Below, in pieces: positions 35,726-44,180 of a DNA stretch of 64,000 bases. A program made the position numbers and the translations under genes. The notes beneath the pieces are model-generated. The model had not been told where the DNA came from and made no database searches. It saw only the letters and a program-made list of their open reading frames with translations. The stretch's first letter is position 1, and each line of letters begins with the position of its first letter. The stretch is taken from positions 1 to 64,000 of the forward strand of contig JAUCGF010000087.1 in NCBI GenBank assembly GCA_030378005.1, written 5' to 3'. This stretch comes from Desulfococcaceae bacterium HSG9. Lineage in GTDB: Bacteria > Desulfobacterota > Desulfobacteria > Desulfobacterales > JAUCGF01.

Positions 35726-36487
35726 ATGAAGAAAATAATCTTTACGTTTGTGTTAATTCTGTTATCAACTCACTCATACGCAGGGAAAAAAATATCGGTT
35801 GGAATAAGTGAGTGGCCCCCTTTGATGTTTACTGAAAAGAAACCATTCAGAGGAATCAGTGTTGACGTCATGAAAGAAATTTCCAATCGTCTTGATTTAC
35901 AAATTGAAATTGAACATTTTCCCTGGTCTCGAATTATATCGATGTTACAAGAAGGTACCCTTGATTACGTTATAACTATCTTTAAGAATAAAGAACGAGA
36001 AAAATATATCCTCTATTCTACCACTCCTTACTATACACTCACCACAGTATTTTATGTCAAAAAAGGAAAAAAGAATCTTATTCAAAAATATGAAGACCTT
36101 TATAAAATAGAGGTGGGAGTTGCTGCGGATACAGAATATTTTGCTCCTTTTAATAAAGACTCACGTATAAACAAAACTAATGTCGTTCGGGAAATTCAAT
36201 TACTCAGAATGTTGAGTAAAAAACGGGTTGATGCCGTTGTGGGAACATATCCCCAAATAAAATATAGTATAATTGTAAATGGTTATGGAGATGAATTTGA
36301 ACAAGCGGTTTATCGACCAGATAATGATGCTCATTTATATATTGGATGTTCCCGTAAATCACAATTCGCTTCTAAAATGGGACAAATCAGTGAAACGATC
36401 ATGCAGATGAAGAAAGAAGGGAAAATCCAAAAAATTATTAATGAGTATTTCAAAATGGAATCAGGCCACGTTAACACATCGCAATGA
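35726..36487 (+). CDS. Solute-binding protein family 3 (amino-acid-type periplasmic binding)
   Basis: 253 residues. Signal peptide (IIFTFVLILLSTHSYA). The mature start KKISVGISEWPPLMFTEKKPFRGISVDVMKEISNRL matches family 3 binding proteins; SRIISMLQEGTLDYVITIFKNKERE is the conserved ligand-loop region. No permease or ATPase is adjacent; single-gene carriage between attC sites 2 and 3 means it is a cassette gene. A role in sensing or scavenging is inferred. Confidence 0.8.
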   Translation: MKKIIFTFVLILLSTHSYAGKKISVGISEWPPLMFTEKKPFRGISVDVMKEISNRLDLQIEIEHFPWSRIISMLQEGTLDYVITIFKNKEREKYILYSTTPYYTLTTVFYVKKGKKNLIQKYEDLYKIEVGVAADTEYFAPFNKDSRINKTNVVREIQLLRMLSKKRVDAVVGTYPQIKYSIIVNGYGDEFEQAVYRPDNDAHLYIGCSRKSQFASKMGQISETIMQMKKEGKIQKIINEYFKMESGHVNTSQ

Positions 36488-36620
36488 GAATGTATATAGT
36501 TTAAACCACTGAAATCATTTGATACCAAATTGACCCTGAGCCTTTTGACGGGTTTTGTGATTGCATTGACGGTATAAAGAAACGCCTGTACCACCGGGAA
36601 AAATGCTGTAGGGAATCGCC

Positions 36621-36705
36621 GAATAACCCAAAAATCCAGCGGACGGAACACCGGCCAGCGCAAAACGCGAAAGCCAGTGCGCCGCCGCTGATTTAATCGT
36701 TATAT
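36621..36705 (+). other. attC-like recombination site 3
   Basis: Left core GAATAAC (36621-36627) and right core GTTATAT (36699-36705). Stem AAATCCAGCGG / CCGCTGATTT pairs with one extrahelical C, as in genuine attC folds. 133 bp after the binding-protein stop. Confidence 0.75.
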
Positions 36706-36761
36706 AGCAAAATATTTATCAACTCATATTTCAATTATAAAATAATACAAGGAGATCAATC

Positions 36762-36977
36762 ATGTCTGGAAAAATCTTTTACAGAGAAAGAAGAAAAGTT
36801 AAAGACGGAGAAAAGAAACCCCGTTTTCGCATTGTTGCCGTAAGTGACTGCAATCTAAAAGTTTATTCTGATCATTTACGTTTATGCGAATTGGATCATA
36901 TTGCTGAAGAAACAAAGACCGAGCTGATTTGTCTTCGCAAGGGTACAAAAAACAAAAATCCGGATAAGGAAAAATAA
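36762..36977 (+). CDS. Small hypothetical protein paired with MosB-like gene
   Basis: 71 residues, charged, no signal peptide: starts MSGKIFYRERRKVKDGEKK, middle FRIVAVSDCNLKVYSDHLR. AAGGAG precedes the ATG. 14 bp upstream of the molybdenum-storage-like gene and inside the same cassette, so the two should be co-translated. I do not recognise a family. It may bind or regulate the storage protein. Confidence 0.6.
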   Translation: MSGKIFYRERRKVKDGEKKPRFRIVAVSDCNLKVYSDHLRLCELDHIAEETKTELICLRKGTKNKNPDKEK

Positions 36978-36991
36978 CAATGAGGTAAAAT

Positions 36992-37825
36992 ATGGCTTTG
37001 ATTCGAGATAAAGACGGTAAAAGGATTCATGTAAAAAGCCGACTGATGGGAGAAAGTCTGGTCAGTAAAGAATTTTTGGAAAAACTGGAAGTTGCTCCTC
37101 AACAGCGATTATATCCTGACGTTGCTATAATGAAAATAGGAGGACAATCAATCTGTGATCGCGGTGTAAAAGCTCTTCCTGCAATACTTAAGGAGATTGT
37201 GGCAAACAGGGAAAAACATAAAATACTTATAACAACCGGAGGCGGTACCAGAAGTCGTCATATATACACAATCGGACTTGAAATGGGAATGCCGACAGGA
37301 ATAATTGCCCGTTTTGGAAGTATGATTTCTGACCAGAACGCACTGATGATAGCAACATTATTATCACCCTGGGGCGGAATCAAAATGTCACACAGCGATA
37401 TAGTCAAACTGCCAACATATTTTGCAGAAGGCATTATTCCGGTTATGCACGGAATGCCGCCTTATGACTACTTTGCAATCAAACCGGAAAAAGGCAGAAT
37501 ACCGATACATCGTACTGATGTGGGACTGGTAATTCTGGGAGATTTAATTGGTTCAAAAAGAATCTTATACATCAAAGATGAGGACGGATTATATACAGAT
37601 GATCCGAAGAAAAATCCTGATGCAGAGTTTATTCCGAAAATCAGTGTAAAAGATTTAATTGAAAGAAACCAGGACGATCTTGTAATTGAGCGTCCATGTC
37701 TGGATATTATTCAAAACAGTGAGGTTGTTGAGCAAGTTCAAATAATTAACGGTATGGTTCCAGGCAATATTTCAAAGGCTCTTGCCGGAGAGCACGTTGG
37801 CACAATTATTCATAAGCAGGCATGA
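36992..37825 (+). CDS. mosB: Molybdenum storage protein subunit homologue (amino-acid-kinase fold)
   Basis: 277 residues. It shows clear MoSto beta-subunit features: MKIGGQSICDRG near the N-terminus, TTGGGTRSRHIYTIGLEMGMP, GMPPYDYF, YIKDEDGLYTDDPKKNPDAEFIPKISV, and a C-terminal VQIINGMVPGNISKALAGEHVGTIIH almost identical to MosA/MosB endings. In Azotobacter these proteins pack polyoxomolybdate clusters with ATP. Only one large subunit is present here, so the cage may be homomeric or use a second gene elsewhere. The molybdopterin oxidoreductase at 48.8 kb gives a plausible use for stored molybdenum. Cassette-borne, followed by attC site 4. Confidence 0.85.
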   Translation: MALIRDKDGKRIHVKSRLMGESLVSKEFLEKLEVAPQQRLYPDVAIMKIGGQSICDRGVKALPAILKEIVANREKHKILITTGGGTRSRHIYTIGLEMGMPTGIIARFGSMISDQNALMIATLLSPWGGIKMSHSDIVKLPTYFAEGIIPVMHGMPPYDYFAIKPEKGRIPIHRTDVGLVILGDLIGSKRILYIKDEDGLYTDDPKKNPDAEFIPKISVKDLIERNQDDLVIERPCLDIIQNSEVVEQVQIINGMVPGNISKALAGEHVGTIIHKQA

Positions 37826-37905
37826 AGCAATATTTTTTTTCATGTACGCTTAAAAACAAATAATAATTTTGCCTTTATAAAAAAATAATACAGTGCTCAA
37901 AAGTT

Positions 37906-37987
37906 ATATAACCCGGCACTGAACTCGGACACAAAAGGGTTCCGGTTGCTGGCGCTCCCTTTTGCGCCGGTTAGTTTAGCGTTAAGT
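37906..37987 (+). other. attC-like recombination site 4
   Basis: Left core ATATAAC (37906-37912), right core GTTAAGT (37981-37987), a perfect GTTRRRY. Arms ACACAAAAGGG / CCCTTTTGCG plus an outer CTGAACTCGG / CCGGTTAGTTTAG region with bulges. 80 bp after mosB. Confidence 0.75.
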
Positions 37988-38057
37988 TATCTCCGTAGAT
38001 CGGAACAAAAAAAGTGACAAATAAAACTTGTTAAAAAAAAAGTGAGTATGAAGTTAA

Positions 38058-38819
38058 ATGGATAATTGGTTTACAATAGATCAAGTTGACAAGGAAACCT
38101 ATATCATAAGTGAATATCGCCACTGGGAGGAAACACATTGTTATCTCTTAAATGGTTCGGAATACAGCTTGCTGATTGATACCGGGCTCGGAATTTGCGA
38201 CATCCATGACCAAGTCAAAAAACTGACTGACAAACCGGTTATCGCAATAGCAACTCATATTCACTGGGATCATATTGGCGGTCATAAATATTTTTCCGAC
38301 TTTTACGCTCATAAGAATGAACTGAATTGGCTTAATGGAGAATTTCCTCTCACGATGGAACAGATCAAAGGCATGGTCGTGTACCGCTGCGATCTGCCGG
38401 AAGGTTATGATGTAAACAAATATGAATTCTTTCAGGGTAAGCCGACAAAGGCGCTAAAGGATAATGAAATTATTGATATTGGAGATCGCTTTGTACAAAT
38501 AGTGCATACGCCAGGCCATTCGCCGGGGCATATGTGTTTTTGGGAAAAGGAGCGCGGTTATATTTTCACCGGTGACTTGGTTTATAAAGACACGCTATTT
38601 GCTTACTTTCCGTCCACAGATCCAGAGGCGTACCTCAACTCTCTGGAACGGGTGTCGGCACTGCCAGTGAAGCAGATGTTTCCGGCGCATCACACTTTGA
38701 ATATCAAACCTGAGATTCTGTTCCGAATGCGTGACGCTTTTCGGCAGTTGCAGGCCGAGGGTAAATTGCACCATGGTAGTGGAACATATGACTACGGCGA
38801 CTGGGCCATAAGGCTATAA
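38058..38819 (+). CDS. Metallo-beta-lactamase-fold hydrolase
   Basis: 253 residues. The HxHxDH signature is THIHWDHIGGH (His67, His69, Asp71, His72); further metal ligands are HTPGHSPGH and FTGDLVY, and FPAHH near the C-terminus. LLIDTGLG precedes the metal site. Cytosolic, glyoxalase-II/lactonase-like; substrate unknown. Sole gene of the cassette between attC 4 and 5. Weak ribosome site. Confidence 0.88.
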   Translation: MDNWFTIDQVDKETYIISEYRHWEETHCYLLNGSEYSLLIDTGLGICDIHDQVKKLTDKPVIAIATHIHWDHIGGHKYFSDFYAHKNELNWLNGEFPLTMEQIKGMVVYRCDLPEGYDVNKYEFFQGKPTKALKDNEIIDIGDRFVQIVHTPGHSPGHMCFWEKERGYIFTGDLVYKDTLFAYFPSTDPEAYLNSLERVSALPVKQMFPAHHTLNIKPEILFRMRDAFRQLQAEGKLHHGSGTYDYGDWAIRL

Positions 38820-38829
38820 AAGGAAAGAC

Positions 38830-38903
38830 ACCTAACAAGGCAAATTAACTCGGATGCAAATTCCGCTGCGCTTCATTTGCACAGGTTATTTGCAACGTTA
38901 GTT
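38830..38903 (+). other. attC-like recombination site 5
   Basis: Left core ACCTAAC, a perfect RYYYAAC (38830-38836); right core GTTAGTT (38897-38903). Arms GCAAATTAACTCGGATGCAAA and TTTGCACAGGTTATTTGC pair with a central bulge. 11 bp after the hydrolase stop. One of the best copies. Confidence 0.85.
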
Positions 38904-39189
38904 TGCCTTGAACTTTTACCGGGCGTGAAAAGATTCTGTGAATGTTCCGCGGGAAAATATATGACCGGATGGATAAAACAGAAGACCGCAGATGTTCTGA
39001 CATAAAAAAGAAGTTGCTGTGCTACTGAGGTTGCAAACATTTTCCGTGAAAACAACTACCGGACTTTTCGAGGTTTTGGGTGCAAAACTCCAAAAAGCCA
39101 GAGTGTTTATTGACAAAAACCTCTGAATATTCTATAAAGTCTGCCGTAATTTGCTTTGAACTTTTTATTCTGAAAAAGGAGATTGACTG

Positions 39190-40719
39190 ATGAAAAAAAG
39201 GGTTAGTGTGTTTAATGGTATAATAATGTCAGGGGCTTTATCAGTTTTAATTATGTTTTCATTTTTTGATAGAACTGAAGCTGAACAAAAGAAGCAAGAC
39301 CTTGAGCTGATTGCAAACATTGTATCCAAAGATTTTGCTGAGGTGACCCGGTTGCATAAAGTAAAGGATACCCCTGTTATAATTGTTGAGGAAAGCCATG
39401 ATTCACTATCAATACAGATTCAAAGTGCAATAGCCTTAGTTCGACTTCACGAAAAATATGGAATGAAAGATATTGCTTTAGAGGGGTATCTGAAAGAGCG
39501 GGCCAAAATAAATACACAGTGGTTTGATGATGCCACTAAGTGCTTGAAACCTTTAAGCAAAACCGGCATTGCTGTCAGCCTGTTAAAAGAAGGTGAGATA
39601 AACAGTGCTGAGTTTATGAAACTGGTTTATGATGATGTCGAGCTGCATCCTATTGAGACTGAAGATGAATATGAGATGAAATTTGAATCTAAAAAAATTT
39701 TACAGGCACTTAACAGTTATCTTACTAAAATTTCTAAAAAATCTTCTGCTAACCAAAAATGGGCTCAAGATAAAATCAGGACTTTAAGTGATAAAAAAGC
39801 TATAAAAACCAGATCAATTGAAGAAAATTTTGATATAGTGGAAGCCATTAAAAAACGCGCTGAAAAGCTATCCTTGAAATTGAGGAAAAATGATCGTCAG
39901 GCTATGAAGGATTATCTTGATTTTCTACGTAAACGTAAAGAAGCGGATAAGACACTTTTTAAATTAACTGAAGAAGTCGCTGATCAAGAAGATATTTCTA
40001 TTGTTGCGATGATAGTCGGACGTGCCCATACAGAAGGAATATCTGAAATGTTAGAGGAATCTTGCAGACCATTTGCAGTGGTAACTCCTTTGTCCTTAAA
40101 AAATTTGGATGAAAAAGGTCTTCTGCCCTGGGAAATGTTTGAGAGAAAGTATAAGAAAATTTCTGTTTATAAGGATGGCTTTTTTACAGAAACTCTTATT
40201 AAAACTTTTTCCTCTTCCTTAAAAAAACCTGAATCTGTACTTAATGAAGATTGGTTCCAATCTAAAAGTGTGGTTTATGCTTATACAACTAGAATTGTTG
40301 ACACACTTCTTGGTGATGGGGGAGGTCCCTGCTCTGATCTTAAAAAACGAGAGCAGCCATTTTCAAATGATGAATTTAAATTTGAGGAGAAAGTTTTTAT
40401 TGACACTAAAAATATCAGAACTGTTGATGATGATGTGGAAAATCACAAAGGAAAGGCGGTTTTATTTCCTGTTGTATTTTATCCTGATGACTCCAAAAAA
40501 CGGACTGAAATATGGATAAAAGCCGTTCATATAGCAACTGATGGAACGCCTGATGTGGAAGCCATGCTTCAGGAAGCTTTGAAACAGATTCAATCAAAAA
40601 AAGAAGTAAGTCCTAAACTTGGAGATGAATCCGGAAAAATTAAAATGTCTCAAAGCACTGTATCTGTTGTCGCACCTACTATGGAAGAGGCATTGCAAGC
40701 CCAGGTTGCTGTCTTGTAA
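39190..40719 (+). CDS. Exported TraB/TIKI/ChaN-like protein, cassette-borne
   Basis: 509 residues with an N-terminal signal or anchor (GIIMSGALSVLIMFSFF). The core shows VIIVEESHDSLSIQIQSAIAL, MKDIALEGYL and VAMIVGRAHTEGISEMLEE: conserved E--H and G-AH motifs in the order seen in TraB/TIKI and related ChaN/EreA-like folds. A central lysine-rich stretch (~190-260) looks helical. The C-terminal ~150 residues are unrecognised. Family link is by motif only. The 286-bp leader after attC 5 is unusually long for a cassette and includes AAAAAGGAG before the ATG. Confidence 0.5.
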   Translation: MKKRVSVFNGIIMSGALSVLIMFSFFDRTEAEQKKQDLELIANIVSKDFAEVTRLHKVKDTPVIIVEESHDSLSIQIQSAIALVRLHEKYGMKDIALEGYLKERAKINTQWFDDATKCLKPLSKTGIAVSLLKEGEINSAEFMKLVYDDVELHPIETEDEYEMKFESKKILQALNSYLTKISKKSSANQKWAQDKIRTLSDKKAIKTRSIEENFDIVEAIKKRAEKLSLKLRKNDRQAMKDYLDFLRKRKEADKTLFKLTEEVADQEDISIVAMIVGRAHTEGISEMLEESCRPFAVVTPLSLKNLDEKGLLPWEMFERKYKKISVYKDGFFTETLIKTFSSSLKKPESVLNEDWFQSKSVVYAYTTRIVDTLLGDGGGPCSDLKKREQPFSNDEFKFEEKVFIDTKNIRTVDDDVENHKGKAVLFPVVFYPDDSKKRTEIWIKAVHIATDGTPDVEAMLQEALKQIQSKKEVSPKLGDESGKIKMSQSTVSVVAPTMEEALQAQVAVL

Positions 40720-40791
40720 TCATAGGTAGAATTAAACATTCATACCATTTTCGAGTTGTGATGCTAAATGAAGAACTTAATGAATATAGCA

Positions 40792-40849
40792 AACTAACCC
40801 ATCGCTTAACCGGACGCAAAGGGCGCGCCGGTTAGCTCAATTGTTATTT
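40792..40849 (+). other. attC-like recombination site 6
   Basis: Left core AACTAAC region (40792-40798), right core GTTATTT (40843-40849). Arms CTTAACCGGACGC and GCGCCGGTTAGC pair perfectly apart from one extrahelical A; loop AAAGG. At 58 bp the shortest and most classical attC of the array. Confidence 0.85.
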
Positions 40850-40929
40850 GGCTAAATATAGCCAGATTAGACACTGCTTTGGATAAGTGATTGAATAATT
40901 GTAGTAAACCAAACAAAGGGAGATGTTTG

Positions 40930-42615
40930 ATGAAGAAAATTTTTATTTTGGTGTCGGCTGTTATTTTTATTTTGTCTTGTGTGTTGGGAATGAATGAAAA
41001 TCGAAATACGGAGAAAATACCAACCTCGGTCAAGAAAATCATTCAGGAAAAATGTGTGAATTGTCATACGTCGATTCCGGATGAACATGTTGATGACTTT
41101 CCAAAGTCACAAACTCAGTGTGGAAGCTGTCACATTCCTCAAATTTCAGAGGATTGTAAAGAGAAAGGATGCACGGAATGCCACCTGTCGCCGTCTGAAA
41201 CTCATTTTTATCTGAGAGGATACAACAAGAAAGACACACCGGAACAACAGGCCGTGACCCAGAGTAAGTTTGCCCCGAACATCATTCCCGAAGGGAAAAA
41301 ATGTATCAAGTGTCATATTGAAGATGCTGAAGACGGAACGGGAGCGGGATTTCCCTCTCTTGAAACGGATGCGGAAATTGTGGCCGCCGCTGAAAAAGGG
41401 ACTCTCAGATCATGGATTCAACCGGGAGGATTTATGGCCAAGTATTTGAAACAGAACGAGGCCCGGATTATCACTGACTGGACGGATAACTTGTCCCGCA
41501 ACCGAAAAATGACATACGATCCGTACCTGATTGCCGTAAAAACAAAATCGGACTTTGAAATTGACGGTCGGGGGGAAAATCCTATATGGTTTACAGTGCC
41601 TGAGCATATTATCGATTTGGAGCCAACGGTTTTCACCGCCACTGACAAGATTAAACTCAAGGCTGTATATACGGATAAAAATCTGTATATTCGGGCAGAA
41701 TGGAAAGACAGCACCTTGAGCATGTCCCGGGGCGGGTGGGAACTGGAAAACGGTTCCTGGAAACATCCGTATTATGATCCTGAAGATTCCGATAATACGA
41801 AACAGTCGGAAGACCGCCTTTCAATTATCTGGAATATGTCCGTAAAAAACTATAGAACCGTTAACGGTTGTGCCGTCAAATGTCATGGTAATGTACCCGG
41901 ATCATCTGAATTTACCGATCATGAAGGAGAAAAGGCGGACATCTGGCATTCCAAGGCGGCAAGAGGCCTGGGAGTTCTCTCTGCAAAAACCGTTACGGCC
42001 GGCCGAGTCAATCCGATAACACATGAGGCGCTTACCGGTGAATATCATTTTAAAGGGTTTCTTGATGATAAAGTTCTCGTCTGGTACAAGGCGTACGAAT
42101 TAGGCTACGATTTGGAAGATTCGGGTCGCCGAGGAGATAAGGGCGGCTCCGCTTATTCTCACAATCGAAACAAATCCAAAAAGGCGCCTGAATTCATGGA
42201 GTTCGCTCCTGTTGATTTTGCGGACGCCATGGTCCTGACTCAGGCTGAAATTGACGGCGGGGAGGCGATTGTGGCTGATCCGAATGCCAAAAACTTTAAT
42301 AAATTAAAAATGTCGGAGGCCTGGAATGTTTATCGGGATTTAAATGCCCTCGTCCCTGAGCGGATTTTACGTATTCCTTCCGGAAGCCGGGGTGATGTCA
42401 AACACTATGCCACCTGGAAAAATGGCGTGGTGATTAATGAGTTTTGCCGGGCGCTTGATACCGGAAACTCAAATGATGACGTGATCTTCGACCCTTCAAA
42501 AGCGAAAGAATATGAATTTTCAGTGGCGGTTTTTGACAACTGCGGCCGTGGTGAAATTCCCCCGGGACACAACACCTACGGAGATGGCCAGTATCAGATA
42601 TTAAAATTCAAATAA
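40930..42615 (+). CDS. Multihaem cytochrome c with ethylbenzene-dehydrogenase-like haem domain
   Basis: 561 residues. N-terminal signal with a lipobox-like ILSC, so possibly a lipoprotein. Four CxxCH c-haem sites (CVNCH, CGSCH, CTECH, CIKCH) in the first ~130 residues and one CAVKCH (CxxxCH) later. The rest resembles the EB_dh domain that binds haem b in DMSO-reductase-family gamma subunits (PIWFTVPEHIIDL, LYIRAEWKDSTL, QSEDRLSIIWNM). Periplasmic electron transfer is likely. ATG 40930 follows AAAGGGAGA. It is followed by the final attC, so a respiratory protein is carried as a cassette. Confidence 0.8.
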   Translation: MKKIFILVSAVIFILSCVLGMNENRNTEKIPTSVKKIIQEKCVNCHTSIPDEHVDDFPKSQTQCGSCHIPQISEDCKEKGCTECHLSPSETHFYLRGYNKKDTPEQQAVTQSKFAPNIIPEGKKCIKCHIEDAEDGTGAGFPSLETDAEIVAAAEKGTLRSWIQPGGFMAKYLKQNEARIITDWTDNLSRNRKMTYDPYLIAVKTKSDFEIDGRGENPIWFTVPEHIIDLEPTVFTATDKIKLKAVYTDKNLYIRAEWKDSTLSMSRGGWELENGSWKHPYYDPEDSDNTKQSEDRLSIIWNMSVKNYRTVNGCAVKCHGNVPGSSEFTDHEGEKADIWHSKAARGLGVLSAKTVTAGRVNPITHEALTGEYHFKGFLDDKVLVWYKAYELGYDLEDSGRRGDKGGSAYSHNRNKSKKAPEFMEFAPVDFADAMVLTQAEIDGGEAIVADPNAKNFNKLKMSEAWNVYRDLNALVPERILRIPSGSRGDVKHYATWKNGVVINEFCRALDTGNSNDDVIFDPSKAKEYEFSVAVFDNCGRGEIPPGHNTYGDGQYQILKFK

Positions 42616-42683
42616 CTGTCTCTCTCATCATAGTGGATTGAATTCTGTGAGGTGAAGCGCTTTGCCTGTTGAAAGACAGCCAC

Positions 42684-42760
42684 ATATAACCAAATCACTG
42701 AAGCGGACAGGGTTACTTCGCCACATTCCGTAACCCTGTCGCTTAGTTCAATCATTAGCA
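42684..42760 (+). other. attC-like recombination site 7 (terminal, degraded R')
   Basis: Left core ATATAAC (42684-42690). Arms CTGAAGCGGACAGGGTTAC and GTAACCCTGTCGCTTAG pair along their length with one extrahelical G. Right core is ATTAGCA at 42754-42760, having lost the G at the crossover position, which would make this last site inactive and marks the end of the array. Confidence 0.7.
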
Positions 42761-42785
42761 GGCAACATCCTGCCGGAGATTACTC

Positions 42786-42870
42786 GAAAGAAAGACACGA
42801 ATGGATCGATAAAAATTCTGTTTCAGATATTGTTGAGCAGATAAAAAACAAGAGGGATCAACCGTATTGA
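42786..42870 (+). other. Short coding-like fragment after the last attC
   Basis: An open frame without start codon reads YSKERHEWIDKNSVSDIVEQ, then IKNKRDQPY and stop. Possibly the tail of a gene disrupted at the array boundary. No other gene is seen in 42761-42969. Confidence 0.25.
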
Positions 42871-42969
42871 TAAATTGGCGGCAGAACCAAAACGGGATGA
42901 ATCTATAATTAATCGAAGATTTTGTACGCACAATATGGCAGAATACGATACTAAAATACTGAAGGAAAA

Positions 42970-44124
42970 ATGGAACCAAAAAATACCGACCTTTCAACGA
43001 CAAATAATCATGGTGACTTTGATATTGAATTCATTAACGTGACAAAACATTACGGTGATGTGGTCGCCTTGAATGATACAAATCTGAAAATCCCCCGCGG
43101 TTCTTTCCATTCGCTGCTGGGCCCTTCCGGTTGCGGAAAGACAACCTCGCTACGTCTGATCGCCGGTTTTGAGCAACCGACCAGCGGTGATGTACGCCAC
43201 AGAGGCGTATCAATGGTCGGCATACCGGCCTATAAACGGCCAGTAAACATGGTTTTCCAACACTACGCTCCGTTTCCGCACTTAAACGTGGAAGAAAACA
43301 TCTCTTATGGGCCGCGGCAGCGTTCCCCGAAACCGCCTAAACAGGAACTTAAAAAACTGGTCGGTGAAATGTTGGAATTGGTTCGCTTGCCCGGTTTCCA
43401 AAATCGGCGTATATGGCAGTTGTCCGGTGGCCAGTTGCAGCGCATTGTGCTGGCGCGTGCCCTGATCAACCGCCCGGCAGTCTTGTTACTGGATGAACCG
43501 CTGGCTGCGCTGGACCGCAAATTGCGACGCGAAATGCAGATGGAACTCCAATCGTTGCAGCGAGAAGTCGGTATAACGTTTGTCTTGGTTACCCACGATC
43601 AGGAGGAAGCGCTCTCCATGAGCGACACTATCAGCATCATGCGTGACGGTGGCATCGTTCAGACCGGAACACCGAGCGAACTTTATGATACACCCGTGGA
43701 TCGTTATGTAGCGGATTTTGTCGGGGAGTCGAATTTTTTTTCAGGGATCGTCAGCGCAGCGGATTCCGCCCAAGCGACAATTCAGACAAAAACCGAAATT
43801 TCGCTGACGGCTCCATATCCTGAGGGAGGCAAACACCTTACAATCGGGCAGCGCGGAGCCATTGCGGTTCGTCCGGAGATGGTTCTGATATGGCCCCTGA
43901 CCCATGAACAACCCAAAGATATTGATTTCAGCGTTAAGGGACGTATCACGAACCGGATTTATCTGGGACACCAAGCCGAATTTCGGGTGGTAACCGATTC
44001 GCTTGGCGAGATACTCGCGCGTATCCCCAAAACCGCCGAGGCAGTGACCCGGGATCTCGCACCCGGAGATGAAATACTGCTGGGATGGCAATGGAATTTC
44101 GGGCTTGCCATGCCGGATGCTTGA
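42970..44124 (+). CDS. Polyamine/opine-type ABC transporter ATPase (PotA-like)
   Basis: 384 residues. Walker A GPSGCGKTT, Q-loop FQHYAPFPHLNV, signature LSGGQLQRIVLARAL (variant of LSGGQQQR), Walker B LLLDEPLAALD, H-loop VTHDQEEA; C-terminal TOBE region (GESNFFSGIVSA). First gene of a second polyamine-type transporter cluster, lying immediately after the cassette array. It differs from the 29348 paralogue and is GC-richer. Confidence 0.88.
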   Translation: MEPKNTDLSTTNNHGDFDIEFINVTKHYGDVVALNDTNLKIPRGSFHSLLGPSGCGKTTSLRLIAGFEQPTSGDVRHRGVSMVGIPAYKRPVNMVFQHYAPFPHLNVEENISYGPRQRSPKPPKQELKKLVGEMLELVRLPGFQNRRIWQLSGGQLQRIVLARALINRPAVLLLDEPLAALDRKLRREMQMELQSLQREVGITFVLVTHDQEEALSMSDTISIMRDGGIVQTGTPSELYDTPVDRYVADFVGESNFFSGIVSAADSAQATIQTKTEISLTAPYPEGGKHLTIGQRGAIAVRPEMVLIWPLTHEQPKDIDFSVKGRITNRIYLGHQAEFRVVTDSLGEILARIPKTAEAVTRDLAPGDEILLGWQWNFGLAMPDA

Positions 44125-44180
44125 ATGAGTCGCCCTCAGCGTGAGGGCATGAATTGAAACGCAACAAACAAAGGAGGAAA

